64,000 nucleotides of DNA, from the NCBI RefSeq assembly GCF_900107925.1, contig NZ_FNUJ01000008.1, positions 186,001 to 250,000 of the forward strand. Direction: 5' to 3'. Made by a program: the position numbers and the translations under genes. This document shows, one piece after another, positions 47,829 to 56,252 of this stretch. How positions within the stretch are numbered: position 1 is the first letter of the stretch; each line of letters starts with the position of its first letter. The stretch comes from Amycolatopsis pretoriensis (GTDB taxonomy: Bacteria > Actinomycetota > Actinomycetes > Mycobacteriales > Pseudonocardiaceae). The notes beneath the pieces were generated by a model that was not told the DNA's origin, made no database searches, and saw nothing but the letters and a program-made list of their open reading frames with translations.

Positions 47829-48016
47829 CCGCGCTTCCAGCGCGCTCGGAGGCACCGCACCCAGTAGAACGCGGCCGCTGCCACCCCGAACACCGGCCAC
47901 CCGAACCGAAGCGCTTCTCGCCACCCGGTCGCTTCCCAGCCGAGAGCGAGGACCAGGGTGGCGACCGTGAACACGCTCCACAGGACCGCCAAGCCCAAGG
48001 CCACCTTCGCCGGCAT
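47825..48016 (-). CDS. Small membrane protein
   Basis: A 63-residue protein with two membrane segments (VALGLAVLWSVFTVATLVLALG and FGWPVFGVAAAAFYWVRCL). Its ATG directly abuts the TAG of the next upstream small gene (TAG|ATG), so the two are translated together. Its stop codon shares the palindrome CTAG with the convergent flavoenzyme gene. No known family. Confidence 0.6.
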   Translation of the reverse strand: MPAKVALGLAVLWSVFTVATLVLALGWEATGWREALRFGWPVFGVAAAAFYWVRCLRARWKRG

Positions 48017-48244
48017 CTAGCGACGCCGGCGCAGGCGGTGGGCGAACAGCGCCCACAGGTAGACGGTCAGCAGGGCACCCGCACCTGCCGCCGCCACGCG
48101 CAGCCACGTCACCCCGCTCACGCCGCCGTCGAATGCCGTGAACAGCCAGCCGAACGCGCCGAACGTCGCGCCCACCGCCAGCGTCAGCACGATCACCGGC
48201 GGGATGCGCTCACCGCCCTGCAGCCACGTCTTCGTCCCGTCCAT
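48017..48244 (-). CDS. Small membrane protein downstream of kdpE
   Basis: A 75-residue protein with two membrane segments (VIVLTLAVGATFGAFGWLFTAF and WLRVAAAGAGALLTVYLWALFA) and a polyarginine end. It starts 22 bp after kdpE on the same strand; TACTCC seven bases before the ATG may be a -10 box of its own, so membership of the kdp transcript is uncertain. Function is unknown. Confidence 0.6.
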   Translation of the reverse strand: MDGTKTWLQGGERIPPVIVLTLAVGATFGAFGWLFTAFDGGVSGVTWLRVAAAGAGALLTVYLWALFAHRLRRRR

Positions 48245-48266
48245 GCCGAGTGGAGTACCCAGCCGC

Positions 48267-48965
48267 TCAGACCTCGAAGCGGTAGCCCATGCCCGGTTCG
48301 GTGAGCAGGTGCCGGGGCCGCGACGGCTCCGGCTCCAGCTTGCGCCGCAGCTGGGCCAGGTACACCCGCAGGTAGTGGGACTCCGTCTCGTACGACGGTC
48401 CCCACACCTCGTGCAGGAGCTGCTTCTGCGCCACCAGCCGGCCGCGGTTGCGGACCAGCAGCTCCAGCACGCCCCACTCCGTCTTCGTCAGGTGGACCTC
48501 GACGCCGTCGTGGCGGCGGACCTTCTTCGCCGCCAGGTCCACCGTGAACGACGCCGTCTCCACCACCGCGTCCGCGCCGTCCGTGCCGGTCACCGCCGAA
48601 CGGCGGACCGCCGCGCGCAGGCGGGCCAGCAGCTCGTCCATGCCGAACGGCTTCGTGACGTAGTCGTCCGCGCCCGCGTCGAGGGCCTGGACCTTGTCCG
48701 CCGAGTCGCCGCGGGCAGACAGCACGATGATCGGGACCGTCGTCCAGCCGCGCAGGCCCGCGATCACCTCCGTGCCGTCCAGGTCCGGCAGGCCGAGGTC
48801 CAGCACCACCACATCCGGCTTGGTCTCGGCCACCGCCTTCAGCGCGGCCGTGCCGTCGTGGGCGGTGATCACCTTGTAGCCGCGGGCGTTCAGGTTGATC
48901 CGCAGTGCCCGCACGATCTGCGGCTCGTCGTCCACCACCAGCACGGTGGCCCCCGGGTCGCTCAT
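48267..48965 (-). CDS. kdpE: KDP operon response regulator KdpE
   Basis: A 232-residue OmpR-type regulator. The receiver has DDEPQ (acidic pocket), the phosphorylation Asp in VVLDLGLPDLDG and Lys in YVTKPFGMDELLARL; the C-terminal winged helix includes VHLTKTEWGVLELLVRNRG and THYLRVYLAQLRRKLE-type (HYLRVYLAQLRRKLEPE). ATG overlaps the kdpD stop (ATGA). It would activate kdp transcription at low potassium. Confidence 0.95.
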   Translation of the reverse strand: MSDPGATVLVVDDEPQIVRALRINLNARGYKVITAHDGTAALKAVAETKPDVVVLDLGLPDLDGTEVIAGLRGWTTVPIIVLSARGDSADKVQALDAGADDYVTKPFGMDELLARLRAAVRRSAVTGTDGADAVVETASFTVDLAAKKVRRHDGVEVHLTKTEWGVLELLVRNRGRLVAQKQLLHEVWGPSYETESHYLRVYLAQLRRKLEPEPSRPRHLLTEPGMGYRFEV

Positions 48966-51490
48966 CGCACCCCCTCTTCTTCGAACTCGACGCTGAACGC
49001 GGGCAGCGAGACCACGATCGTGAGCCCGCCGCCCGGGGTGTCCTCCGCGCGGATCGTGCCGCCCATCGCCTCGGTGAACCCCTTCGCGACCGACAGCCCG
49101 AGCCCGACGCCCGGGGTCGTGTCGCGGTCGCCGCCCAGGCGCTGGAACGGCGCGAACGCCGAGTCCGCGGCCCCCTTGCGCAGGCCCTTGCCGTGGTCGA
49201 CGATCCGCAGCTCCACCTGGCCGGAGTGCGCCGACGCCCGCGCGGACACCGGGCCCCCGCCGTGGCGCAGGGCGTTGTCCAGGACGTTCGCCACCACCCG
49301 CTCCAGCAGCCCCGGGTCGGCGAGCACCGCCGGGAGCTGGTCGTCCACGGCCACCAGCACGTCCTCCGAGCTGTCCACAGTGGACAGCGCGTGCGCGACG
49401 ACCTCGTCGTAGCCGACCGGACGCAGGTGCGGCTGCACCGCGCCGGTGGCCAGCCGAGACGAATCGAGCAGGTTGTCGATCAGGCCGGCGAGCCGGTCGG
49501 CCGACAGCTCGATGGCCTCCATCAGCTCAGCGGTGTCCTCTTCGGACAGCCGGAGATCGGGCGCGCGCAGGCTGCCGATCGACGCCTTGATCGACGTCAG
49601 CGGCGTCCGGAGGTCATGGCCGACGGCCGAAAGCAGCGTCGTGCGCAGCTCGGTCGCCTCGGCCTTGCGCTCGGCGCGGGCCGCGGCGGCCGCCGTCCGC
49701 TGCTGGCGCAACGCGAGCAACGCCTGCCCGGCCACGGCTTCCAGCACTCGCCGGTCGGCCGCGGGCAGCGTCCGGCCGCGCAGGGTCAGGTGGACGTCCG
49801 CGGTGACGGCGATGTCGACGTCGGCCTCGTCCGGATCCGCGCACGGGTGCTCCCCCGCGCACGCCACCGCCTGCCACTCGCCTTCCTGCTTTTCCAGCAG
49901 CGTCACCGACGTCAGCGCAAAGTTCTCCCGCACCTTTTCCAGCAGCCGCTCGATCGGGTCGGTGTGGGTCAGCACGGTCCGGGCGTAGGAGGCGAGCAGC
50001 GCCGCCTCCGTCCGCGCCCGCGCGGCCTGCGTGGCCCGGCGAGCCGCCTGGTCGACGACCAGCGCGACGAGCACGGCGACCACGACCATCGCGATCAGCG
50101 TCACCAGGTTCTGCGGCGTGTGCACGGTCAGCGTGTACAGCGGCGGCGTGAAGAAGAAGTTGAGCAGCCCGGCGCCGAGCACGGCCGCGACCAGCGCCGG
50201 GCCGAGGCCGCCGACCAGCGCGACGACGACCGTGGCCAGCACGTAGGAGATGACGTCGGTGGCGAAGTCGAGCCCCGCCGGGATGAAGAAGCCGACCACG
50301 GTGACCAGCACCGGCAGCACGACGCTGAGCACCCAGCCCGAGACCAGCCGCGAGAACCCCAGCGGGCTGGCGCCGAGCCGCGCCCGCAGCCGCCCGCCCG
50401 CCTCGGCGTGGGTGACCATGTGGACGTCGATCGCCCCGGACTGCCGCACGACCCCGGCGCCGATGCCCTCGTCGAACAGCCGCGCCACGCGCGAGCGCCG
50501 CGACGTGCCGATGACGAGCTGGGTCGCGTTGACACCACGCGCGAAGTCCAGCAGCGCGGTCGGGACGTCGTCGCCGACGACGGTGTGGAAGGTCGCGCCG
50601 ACCTCTTCGGCCAGGGTGCGGCAGCGGGCCATCGCGGTCGGGCCGATGCCGGACAGGCCGTCGCCGCGCAGGATGTGCAGCACCTGCAGCTCGGCGCCGG
50701 CCCGGGTGGCGATCCGGCTGGCGCGGCGGATGAGCGTCTCGCTCTCCGGCCCGCCGGTGATCGAGACGACGACGCGTTCGCGCGCCTCCCACGTGTCGGT
50801 GATCCGCTGCTCGGCGCGGTAGCGCTGGAGGGCGACGTCGACCTGGTCGGCCACCCAGAGCAAGGCCAGCTCGCGCAACGCCGTCAGGTTGCCGGGGCGG
50901 AAGTAGTTGCCGAGGGCGGCGTCGATCCGCTCGGCCGGGTAGACGTTGCCGTGCGCGAGCCGGCGTCGCAGCGCCTCGGGGGTGATGTCGACCAGCTCGA
51001 GCTGTTCGGCGCGGCGGACGACCTCGTCGGGCACGGTCTCCTGCTGCGTGACGCCGGTGATCCGCTCGACGACGTCGTTGAGGCTCTGCAGGTGCTGCAC
51101 GTTGACCGTGGAGAGGACGTCGATGCCTGCTTCGAGGAGCTCCTCGACGTCCTGCCAGCGCTTGAGGTGGCGCGAGCCGGGGACGTTCGTGTGGGCGAGT
51201 TCGTCGACGACGGCGACCTCGGGCGCGCGGGCCAGGATCGCGTCGACGTCCATCTCGTCGAACTCGCGGCCGCGGTGGCCGGCGTGGCGTCGCGGGACGA
51301 GCTCCAGGCCGTCGAGCAGCACCGCGGTCTTCTCGCGGCCGTGCGTCTCGACCAAGCCGACGACGACGTCGGTGCCGCGGTCCAGCCGCCGGCGTGCTTC
51401 GCCGAGCATGGCGAACGTCTTGCCGACGCCCGGCGCCGCGCCGAGGTAGATCCTCAGCTCCCCTCGGCGCGGCTTCTTTTCCGTGGTCAC
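48962..51490 (-). CDS. kdpD: Potassium sensor histidine kinase KdpD
   Basis: An 842-residue kinase. The KdpD N-terminal domain (RGELRIYLGAAPGVGKTFAML with Walker A-like GAAPGVGKT; VAVVDELAHTNVPGSRHLKRWQDVEELL) and a USP-like domain precede four membrane segments (about 375-470), a GAF-like domain, the H-box SAVGHDLRTPLTSIKAS and the ATPase domain (NALRHGG, DHGKGL, GVGLGLSVAKG). Turgor and K+ signals are passed to KdpE. GTG at 51490, 4 bp after kdpC; the longer in-frame start adds an unlikely Cys/Pro-rich leader. Confidence 0.94.
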   Translation of the reverse strand: MTTEKKPRRGELRIYLGAAPGVGKTFAMLGEARRRLDRGTDVVVGLVETHGREKTAVLLDGLELVPRRHAGHRGREFDEMDVDAILARAPEVAVVDELAHTNVPGSRHLKRWQDVEELLEAGIDVLSTVNVQHLQSLNDVVERITGVTQQETVPDEVVRRAEQLELVDITPEALRRRLAHGNVYPAERIDAALGNYFRPGNLTALRELALLWVADQVDVALQRYRAEQRITDTWEARERVVVSITGGPESETLIRRASRIATRAGAELQVLHILRGDGLSGIGPTAMARCRTLAEEVGATFHTVVGDDVPTALLDFARGVNATQLVIGTSRRSRVARLFDEGIGAGVVRQSGAIDVHMVTHAEAGGRLRARLGASPLGFSRLVSGWVLSVVLPVLVTVVGFFIPAGLDFATDVISYVLATVVVALVGGLGPALVAAVLGAGLLNFFFTPPLYTLTVHTPQNLVTLIAMVVVAVLVALVVDQAARRATQAARARTEAALLASYARTVLTHTDPIERLLEKVRENFALTSVTLLEKQEGEWQAVACAGEHPCADPDEADVDIAVTADVHLTLRGRTLPAADRRVLEAVAGQALLALRQQRTAAAAARAERKAEATELRTTLLSAVGHDLRTPLTSIKASIGSLRAPDLRLSEEDTAELMEAIELSADRLAGLIDNLLDSSRLATGAVQPHLRPVGYDEVVAHALSTVDSSEDVLVAVDDQLPAVLADPGLLERVVANVLDNALRHGGGPVSARASAHSGQVELRIVDHGKGLRKGAADSAFAPFQRLGGDRDTTPGVGLGLSVAKGFTEAMGGTIRAEDTPGGGLTIVVSLPAFSVEFEEEGVR

Positions 51491-51494
51491 GGTG

Positions 51495-52094
51495 TCAGTG
51501 TGCCCCTCCGGCCGCGGCTTGCACGGCCAAGTTGAGCGGGAGCACATTCACCCCGGGGACGCCGATCCCGGCACCGGAGGTGTTCGCTTCGATCAGCTGC
51601 TTCACCCGGTCGAGCGGCAGGCCGGCGTTCCGCGCGACCCGCTGTGCCTGAAGGTCGGCGTAGGCGACGCTGATCGCCGGGTCGAGGCCGGAACCCGACG
51701 CCGTCACGGCGTCCGGCGGCACCTGACCGGGTGACACGCCTTCGCGCTGGGCGATGGCGGCGCGCCGCTCCTGGATGGACTTCACGAGGTCCTCGTTGTA
51801 CGGCCCCTTGTTCGACGCGCCGGAGGGCATCTCGGGGGTGACCGCCGAGGGCCGGGTGTGGAACCACGGGTCGTGCGCGGGGTCGGCGGGCACCGGGTCG
51901 ACGCCGATGAGCGACGACCCGACGGCCTGGCCGTTCCGCGTGACGACCGACCCCTCGGCGTTGGACTCCAGGCCGGGGATGCGGGCGAACGCCCACACGG
52001 CCAGGGGGTAGAGGATCCCGAGCAGGACGGTCAGCACGACGAGGACGCGCAGCCCCGCCCAGGTCTGCTTGACGAGTGTGTTCACGGAAGTCAC
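51495..52094 (-). CDS. kdpC: K+-transporting ATPase subunit KdpC
   Basis: A 199-residue KdpC. One N-terminal membrane helix (GLRVLVVLTVLLGILYPLAVWAFA), then the periplasmic/extracellular domain with SSLIGVD, FHTRPSA and the terminal SGLDPAISVAYADLQAQRVARNAGLPLDRVKQLI. It stabilises the KdpFABC complex and raises affinity. GTG start overlapping the kdpB TGA (GTGA). Confidence 0.95.
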   Translation of the reverse strand: MTSVNTLVKQTWAGLRVLVVLTVLLGILYPLAVWAFARIPGLESNAEGSVVTRNGQAVGSSLIGVDPVPADPAHDPWFHTRPSAVTPEMPSGASNKGPYNEDLVKSIQERRAAIAQREGVSPGQVPPDAVTASGSGLDPAISVAYADLQAQRVARNAGLPLDRVKQLIEANTSGAGIGVPGVNVLPLNLAVQAAAGGAH

Positions 52095-54091
52095 CCGATT
52101 CCAGGGATGAGACGGACGAGGAGGTCGATCAGCCAGATCCCGAGGAAGGGGCTGATGATCCCGCCGAGGCCGTAGACGAGCAGGTTGCGGCGCAGCAGGG
52201 CCGAGGCCGACGACGGCTTGTACCGCACGCCGCGCAGGGCCAGGGGGATGAGCACGACGATGATCAGCGCGTTGAAGATGACCGCCGACAGGATCGCCGA
52301 CTTCGGCGTGGCCAGGTGCATGATGTTCAGCCCGCCGAGCTGGGCGTAGATCCCGGTGAACATCGCGGGCAGGATCGCGAAGTACTTGGCCAGGTCGTTG
52401 GCGACGCTGAACGTGGTCAGCGCGCCGCGCGTGATCAGCAGCTGCTTGCCGATCTCGACGATCTCGATCAGCTTCGTGGGGTCGCTGTCGAGGTCGACCA
52501 TGTTCCCGGCTTCCTTGGCCGCCGAGGTGCCGGTGTTCATGGCGACGCCGACGTCGGCCTGCGCGAGCGCGGGGGCGTCGTTGGTGCCGTCGCCGGTCAT
52601 CGCGACCAGCCGGCCGCCTTCCTGCTCCTGCTTGATGAGCGCCATCTTGTCTTCGGGCTTGGCTTCGGCGAGGAAGTCGTCGACGCCGGCGTCCGCGGCG
52701 ATGGCCTTGGCGGTGAGCGGGTTGTCGCCGGTGATCATCACCGTCTTGATGCCCATCGCGCGTAGCTCTTCGAAGCGTTCCTTCATGCCCGGCTTGACGA
52801 CGTCGGACAGCCGGATCACGCCGCGCACCACCGTGTCCTCGGCGACGACGAGCGGTGTGCCACCGTCGGCGCTGATCTCGTCGACCACGCGCTCGGTCTC
52901 GTCGGGGAACTCACCGCCGTTGTCGCGCACCCACGCGCGGACGGCACTCGCCGCCCCCTTGCGGATCCGCCGGTCGCCGACGTCGAGCCCGCTCATCCGG
53001 GTCTGCGCGGTGAAGGGGACGAATTCCCCGTGCTCGTCCTGGGCCGCGTGGTCCGCCGTCAGCTCGACGACGCTGCGGCCCTCGGGGGTTTCGTCGGCGA
53101 GGCTGGCCAGCCGGGCGGCGCGCGCGAGTTCGTCCGGTGTGGACGATCCGACCGGGATCAGCTCGGTGGCGCGGCGGTTGCCGAAGGTGATCGTGCCGGT
53201 CTTGTCGAGCAGCAACGTCGAGACGTCACCCGCGGCCTCGACCGCGCGACCTGACGTCGCGAGGACGTTGCGCTGCACCAGGCGGTCCATCCCGGCGATG
53301 CCGATGGCGCTCAGCAGCGCGCCGATCGTCGTCGGGATCAGGCAGACCAGCAGCGCGGTCAGCACGATCACGGACTGTTCGCTGCCGGAGTAGCGGGCCA
53401 TCGGCTGCAGCGCGACGACGGCGAGCAGGAAGATGATCGTGAGCGTGGAGAGCAGGATGGTCAGCGCGATCTCGTTCGGCGTCTTCTGCCGGGAAGCGCC
53501 TTCCACCAAGGCGATCATGCGGTCCACGAAGGACTCACCCGGCTTGGTCGTGATCTTCACGACGATCCGGTCGCTCAGCACGGTCGTGCCGCCGGTGACC
53601 GCGCAGCGGTCGCCGCCGGACTCGCGGATGACCGGGGCGGACTCGCCGGTGATGGCCGACTCGTCGACAGTCGCGATGCCCTCGACGACGTCGCCGTCGC
53701 CCGGGATCACCTGGCCCGCCTCGACGACGACCAGGTCGCCGATCTTCAGCTCGACGCCGGGCACCTGTTCTTCGGAGCCGGTTCCGGTGAGCCGGCGGGC
53801 GACGGTCTCCTTCTTCGACTTCCGCAGCGATTCCGCCTGCGCCTTGCCGCGCCCTTCAGCGACGGCTTCGGCGAGGTTCGCGAAGAGGACCGTGAACCAC
53901 AGCCAGACCGTGATCAGGATGGTGAACACGCTCGGGTCGGTGACCGCGAAAACGGTGGTGAGTGCGGAACCCACCCACACCACGAACATCACGGGGTTGC
54001 CGAGCTGGTGCTTCGGGTTGAGCTTCCGGACCGCGTCGGGCAGCGACGTCCAGAGCTGGCGGGGGCTGAACACCCCGGCGCCGACGGTCAT
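52091..54091 (-). CDS. kdpB: K+-transporting P-type ATPase subunit KdpB
   Basis: A 666-residue P-type ATPase. The phosphorylation motif is LLLDKTGTITFGNRRA; the actuator TGES motif is SAITGESAPVIRES; the hinge is MTGDGTNDAPALAQADVGVAM. It hydrolyses ATP to drive K+ through KdpA. ATG overlaps the kdpA stop (ATGA), and the kdpC start overlaps its stop (GTGA), so the subunits are translationally coupled. Confidence 0.96.
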   Translation of the reverse strand: MTVGAGVFSPRQLWTSLPDAVRKLNPKHQLGNPVMFVVWVGSALTTVFAVTDPSVFTILITVWLWFTVLFANLAEAVAEGRGKAQAESLRKSKKETVARRLTGTGSEEQVPGVELKIGDLVVVEAGQVIPGDGDVVEGIATVDESAITGESAPVIRESGGDRCAVTGGTTVLSDRIVVKITTKPGESFVDRMIALVEGASRQKTPNEIALTILLSTLTIIFLLAVVALQPMARYSGSEQSVIVLTALLVCLIPTTIGALLSAIGIAGMDRLVQRNVLATSGRAVEAAGDVSTLLLDKTGTITFGNRRATELIPVGSSTPDELARAARLASLADETPEGRSVVELTADHAAQDEHGEFVPFTAQTRMSGLDVGDRRIRKGAASAVRAWVRDNGGEFPDETERVVDEISADGGTPLVVAEDTVVRGVIRLSDVVKPGMKERFEELRAMGIKTVMITGDNPLTAKAIAADAGVDDFLAEAKPEDKMALIKQEQEGGRLVAMTGDGTNDAPALAQADVGVAMNTGTSAAKEAGNMVDLDSDPTKLIEIVEIGKQLLITRGALTTFSVANDLAKYFAILPAMFTGIYAQLGGLNIMHLATPKSAILSAVIFNALIIVVLIPLALRGVRYKPSSASALLRRNLLVYGLGGIISPFLGIWLIDLLVRLIPGIG

Positions 54092-55749
54092 GCGAGTGCC
54101 TCCGCGATGGGCCCGAGCGCGAGCGCCGGGATGAAGGTGAGGGCCGCGACGAGCACCACCGTGCCGGTGAGCATGGTGGCGAACAGCGGCCCGGTGGTGG
54201 GCAGCGTGCCGGCGGTTTCCGGCACCCTGCGTTGCGCGGCCAGGGATCCGGCCAGGCAGAGCACGGCGACGATCGGGATGAACCGGCCGAACGCCATGGC
54301 GACGCCGAACGAGGACTGGAACCAGTCGTTCGTCGCGGTCAGGCCGCCGAACGCGCTGCCGTTGTTGTTGCCGGTGGACGCATAGCCGTAGAGGATCTCG
54401 GACAGGCCGTGCGCGCCGCCGTTGCCGAGCGCGCCCGCCGTGTCCGGCAGCAGCAGGGCGATCCCGGAACCGAGGAGCACCACGGTCGGCATCGCGAGCA
54501 TGGCGATGGCTGCGCAGGTGACCTCGCGCTTGCCGAGCTTCTTGCCCAGGTACTCCGGGGTGCGCCCGACCATCAGGCCGGCCAGGAACATCGCGATGAT
54601 CGCCATGACGAGGATGCCGTAGAGGCCGGTGCCGACGCCGCCGGGCGAGATCTCGCCGTAGAGCATGTTCAGCAGCGGTCCCCCACCGCCGAGCCCCGAG
54701 AGACTGTCGTGGGCGCCGTTGACCGCGCCCGTGGACGTGCCGGTGGTGGTGTCGGCGAAGATCGACGTCAGCCCGATGCCGAACCGCTGTTCCTTGCCCT
54801 CCATGCTCGCGCCCGCGGCCAGCGCCGCCGGGTTGTTCGCGGTGGCTTCGGACAACCAGATGATCGCCAGCGAGGCCGCCCACAGCAGGCTCATCACGCC
54901 GAGCAGGACGTACCCCTGCTTCGGCTTGCCGACGAGCTTGCCGAACGCGCGCGTCAGGCTGACCGGGATCACCAGGATCAGGAACAGCTCGACCAGGTTG
55001 CTCCACGCGCTGGGGTTCTCGAACGGGTGCGCGGAGTTGGCGTTGAGGATGCCGCCGCCGTTGGTCCCCAGTTCCTTGATCGCCTCCTGGCTCGCCGCGG
55101 GGGCGAGGGCGAGGGTGCTGTGGCTGCCGTCCGGGTTCGTCACGGCGACGCCGGCCTTGAGGCTCTGCACGACGCCGAGCGCGACGAGCACGAGCGCGAA
55201 GACGAACGCCATCGGCAGCAGCACGCGGACCGTGCCGCGCGTCAGGTCCACCCAGAAGTTGCCGAGCCGGTCGGTCTTCGCGCGGACGAACCCGCGCGTC
55301 ACCGCGATCGCCACGGCCAGGCCGACGCCGGCGGACAGGAAGTTCTGCACGGTCAGCCCGGCCATCTGCACGAAGTGGCCCATCGTCGTCTCGGGGACGT
55401 AGGACTGCCAGTTCGTGTTGGTGACGAACGAGATCGCCGTGTTGAAGGCGACGCCGGGGCTCACGGCGCCGCGGCCGAGGTTCCACGGCAGCAGCGGCTG
55501 CAGGCGCTGCAGCAGGTAGAGCAGGACGACCGAGACGAACGAGAAGCCGAGGACGCCGGCGGCGTAGGTCGGCCACCGCTGCTCGGAGTCCGGGTCGACG
55601 CGGAAGAGCTTGTACAGGCCCTTTTCGAGCTTCGTGTGCTTCTCGGTGGAGAAGACGCGCGCCAAGTAGTCGCCGAGCGGTTTGTAGACCGCGGCGAGGG
55701 CGGCGAGGAGGAGGCCGAGCTGGATGAGCCCGGCCGTCGTGTCCGACAT
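54088..55749 (-). CDS. kdpA: K+-transporting ATPase subunit KdpA
   Basis: A 553-residue channel-like subunit with about ten membrane segments and four selectivity-filter segments: SFVTNTNWQSY, LGTNGGGILNANS, TGNNNGSAFGG and the region TNDWFQSSF. It carries K+ through the membrane at micromolar concentrations. Its ATG shares a base with the kdpF TGA (TGATG). Confidence 0.95.
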   Translation of the reverse strand: MSDTTAGLIQLGLLLAALAAVYKPLGDYLARVFSTEKHTKLEKGLYKLFRVDPDSEQRWPTYAAGVLGFSFVSVVLLYLLQRLQPLLPWNLGRGAVSPGVAFNTAISFVTNTNWQSYVPETTMGHFVQMAGLTVQNFLSAGVGLAVAIAVTRGFVRAKTDRLGNFWVDLTRGTVRVLLPMAFVFALVLVALGVVQSLKAGVAVTNPDGSHSTLALAPAASQEAIKELGTNGGGILNANSAHPFENPSAWSNLVELFLILVIPVSLTRAFGKLVGKPKQGYVLLGVMSLLWAASLAIIWLSEATANNPAALAAGASMEGKEQRFGIGLTSIFADTTTGTSTGAVNGAHDSLSGLGGGGPLLNMLYGEISPGGVGTGLYGILVMAIIAMFLAGLMVGRTPEYLGKKLGKREVTCAAIAMLAMPTVVLLGSGIALLLPDTAGALGNGGAHGLSEILYGYASTGNNNGSAFGGLTATNDWFQSSFGVAMAFGRFIPIVAVLCLAGSLAAQRRVPETAGTLPTTGPLFATMLTGTVVLVAALTFIPALALGPIAEALA

Positions 55750-55850
55750 CAGAATTTCTCCGGCTTGATCAGCGCGACGAAGAGGTAGACGAGCAGGCCC
55801 AGCGCCAGCAGCCCGCCGACGACGTTGGCCACGGCTCCGGCGCCGCTCAC
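55749..55850 (-). CDS. kdpF: K+-transporting ATPase subunit KdpF
   Basis: A 33-residue single-span peptide: a short Ala/Gly N-terminus and VVGGLLALGLLVYLFVALIKPEKF, with the family ending LIKPEKF. It stabilises KdpFABC in the membrane. The GTG at 55850 overlaps the stop of the preceding 27-residue frame (GTGA); the ATG further upstream in the same frame is only a shadow. Confidence 0.9.
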   Translation of the reverse strand: MSGAGAVANVVGGLLALGLLVYLFVALIKPEKF

Positions 55851-55930
55851 AGCTTCTCCAGCCCGCGCAGCGCCAGTGCGAGCACCACGAAAACGCCGAT
55901 CAGGAGAACGGCGTAGAGCAAGTCGGCCAC
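55847..55930 (-). CDS. 27-residue membrane peptide upstream of kdpF
   Basis: GTG at 55930 with GAGAGG five bases upstream starts a 27-residue frame, MADLLYAVLLIGVFVVLALA followed by LRGLEKL. It is a single membrane helix with an acidic first residue and a basic end. It overlaps kdpF by GTGA, as the other kdp genes overlap each other. It is too short for usual annotation. It may be a second KdpF-like stabilising peptide or a leader peptide. Confidence 0.65.
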   Translation of the reverse strand: MADLLYAVLLIGVFVVLALALRGLEKL

Positions 55931-56079
55931 AGGCACCTCTCAAGACGGGTCACCGGGTTCGGTGACCGGACACGCTCACTGTGCGGCGGCGGGACCCCGC
56001 CGCGACCTGCGGCTGATGGCGCCTTGATGCGTTCCTGACACGCATTTACGCCGTCTTTATGGCGGGTGGCGGCGGTCAC

Positions 56080-56091
56080 GCAAACGTTTGC
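56080..56091. promoter_or_regulatory. Palindrome GCAAACGTTTGC (LacI-family operator type)
   Basis: A perfect 12-bp palindrome with central CG, of the form bound by LacI/GalR-family regulators. It is about 150 bp upstream of the kdp leader peptide and 160 bp upstream of asnB. The protein that binds it is unknown. Confidence 0.5.
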
Positions 56092-56191
56092 CGATTAATC
56101 ACTGTATGCAGTTGGTTAGTGACTCGCGACACAACGGGTGACCGAACAGGTGCGGAACGTGCAATTCGGGCAGACAAGATCTACAGCCCGT

Positions 56192-56207
56192 GTTACACCT
56201 GTGTTAC
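56192..56207 (+). promoter_or_regulatory. GlnR-like repeat upstream of asnB
   Basis: GTTAC-acctgt-GTTAC has the 5-6-5 spacing of a GlnR box, with the first half-site matching gTnAC exactly and the second departing from GaAAC at two positions. It lies 46 bp before the asnB ATG. Confidence 0.4.
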
Positions 56208-56252
56208 CGATAGTTGTATCGGCTAAGCAAATCTTGGGAGAGGGGATCACCT

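Larger units (their letters stand above)
55931..56252. other. 322-bp divergent promoter region between kdp and asnB
   Basis: It holds, left to right: an 8-bp hairpin GGTCACCG-ggtt-CGGTGACC (55948-55967), which would be in the kdp leader; on the minus strand CATAAAGACGGCGTAAATGCG (about 56044-56062), whose two TAAA repeats are in the kind of spacing seen in KdpE sites; the palindrome GCAAACGTTTGC (56080-56091); and GTTAC-acctgt-GTTAC (56192-56207), a GlnR-like direct repeat before asnB. No further gene is evident. Confidence 0.5.

Noticed and set aside
48905..51535. Long plus-strand frame over kdpD
   Set aside because: Antisense shadow of kdpD caused by high third-position GC.
55948..55967. 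A ydaO-type (c-di-AMP) riboswitch in the kdp leader
   Set aside because: Only a single 8-bp hairpin is evident; the conserved core of that riboswitch class could not be seen in the 200-bp leader.
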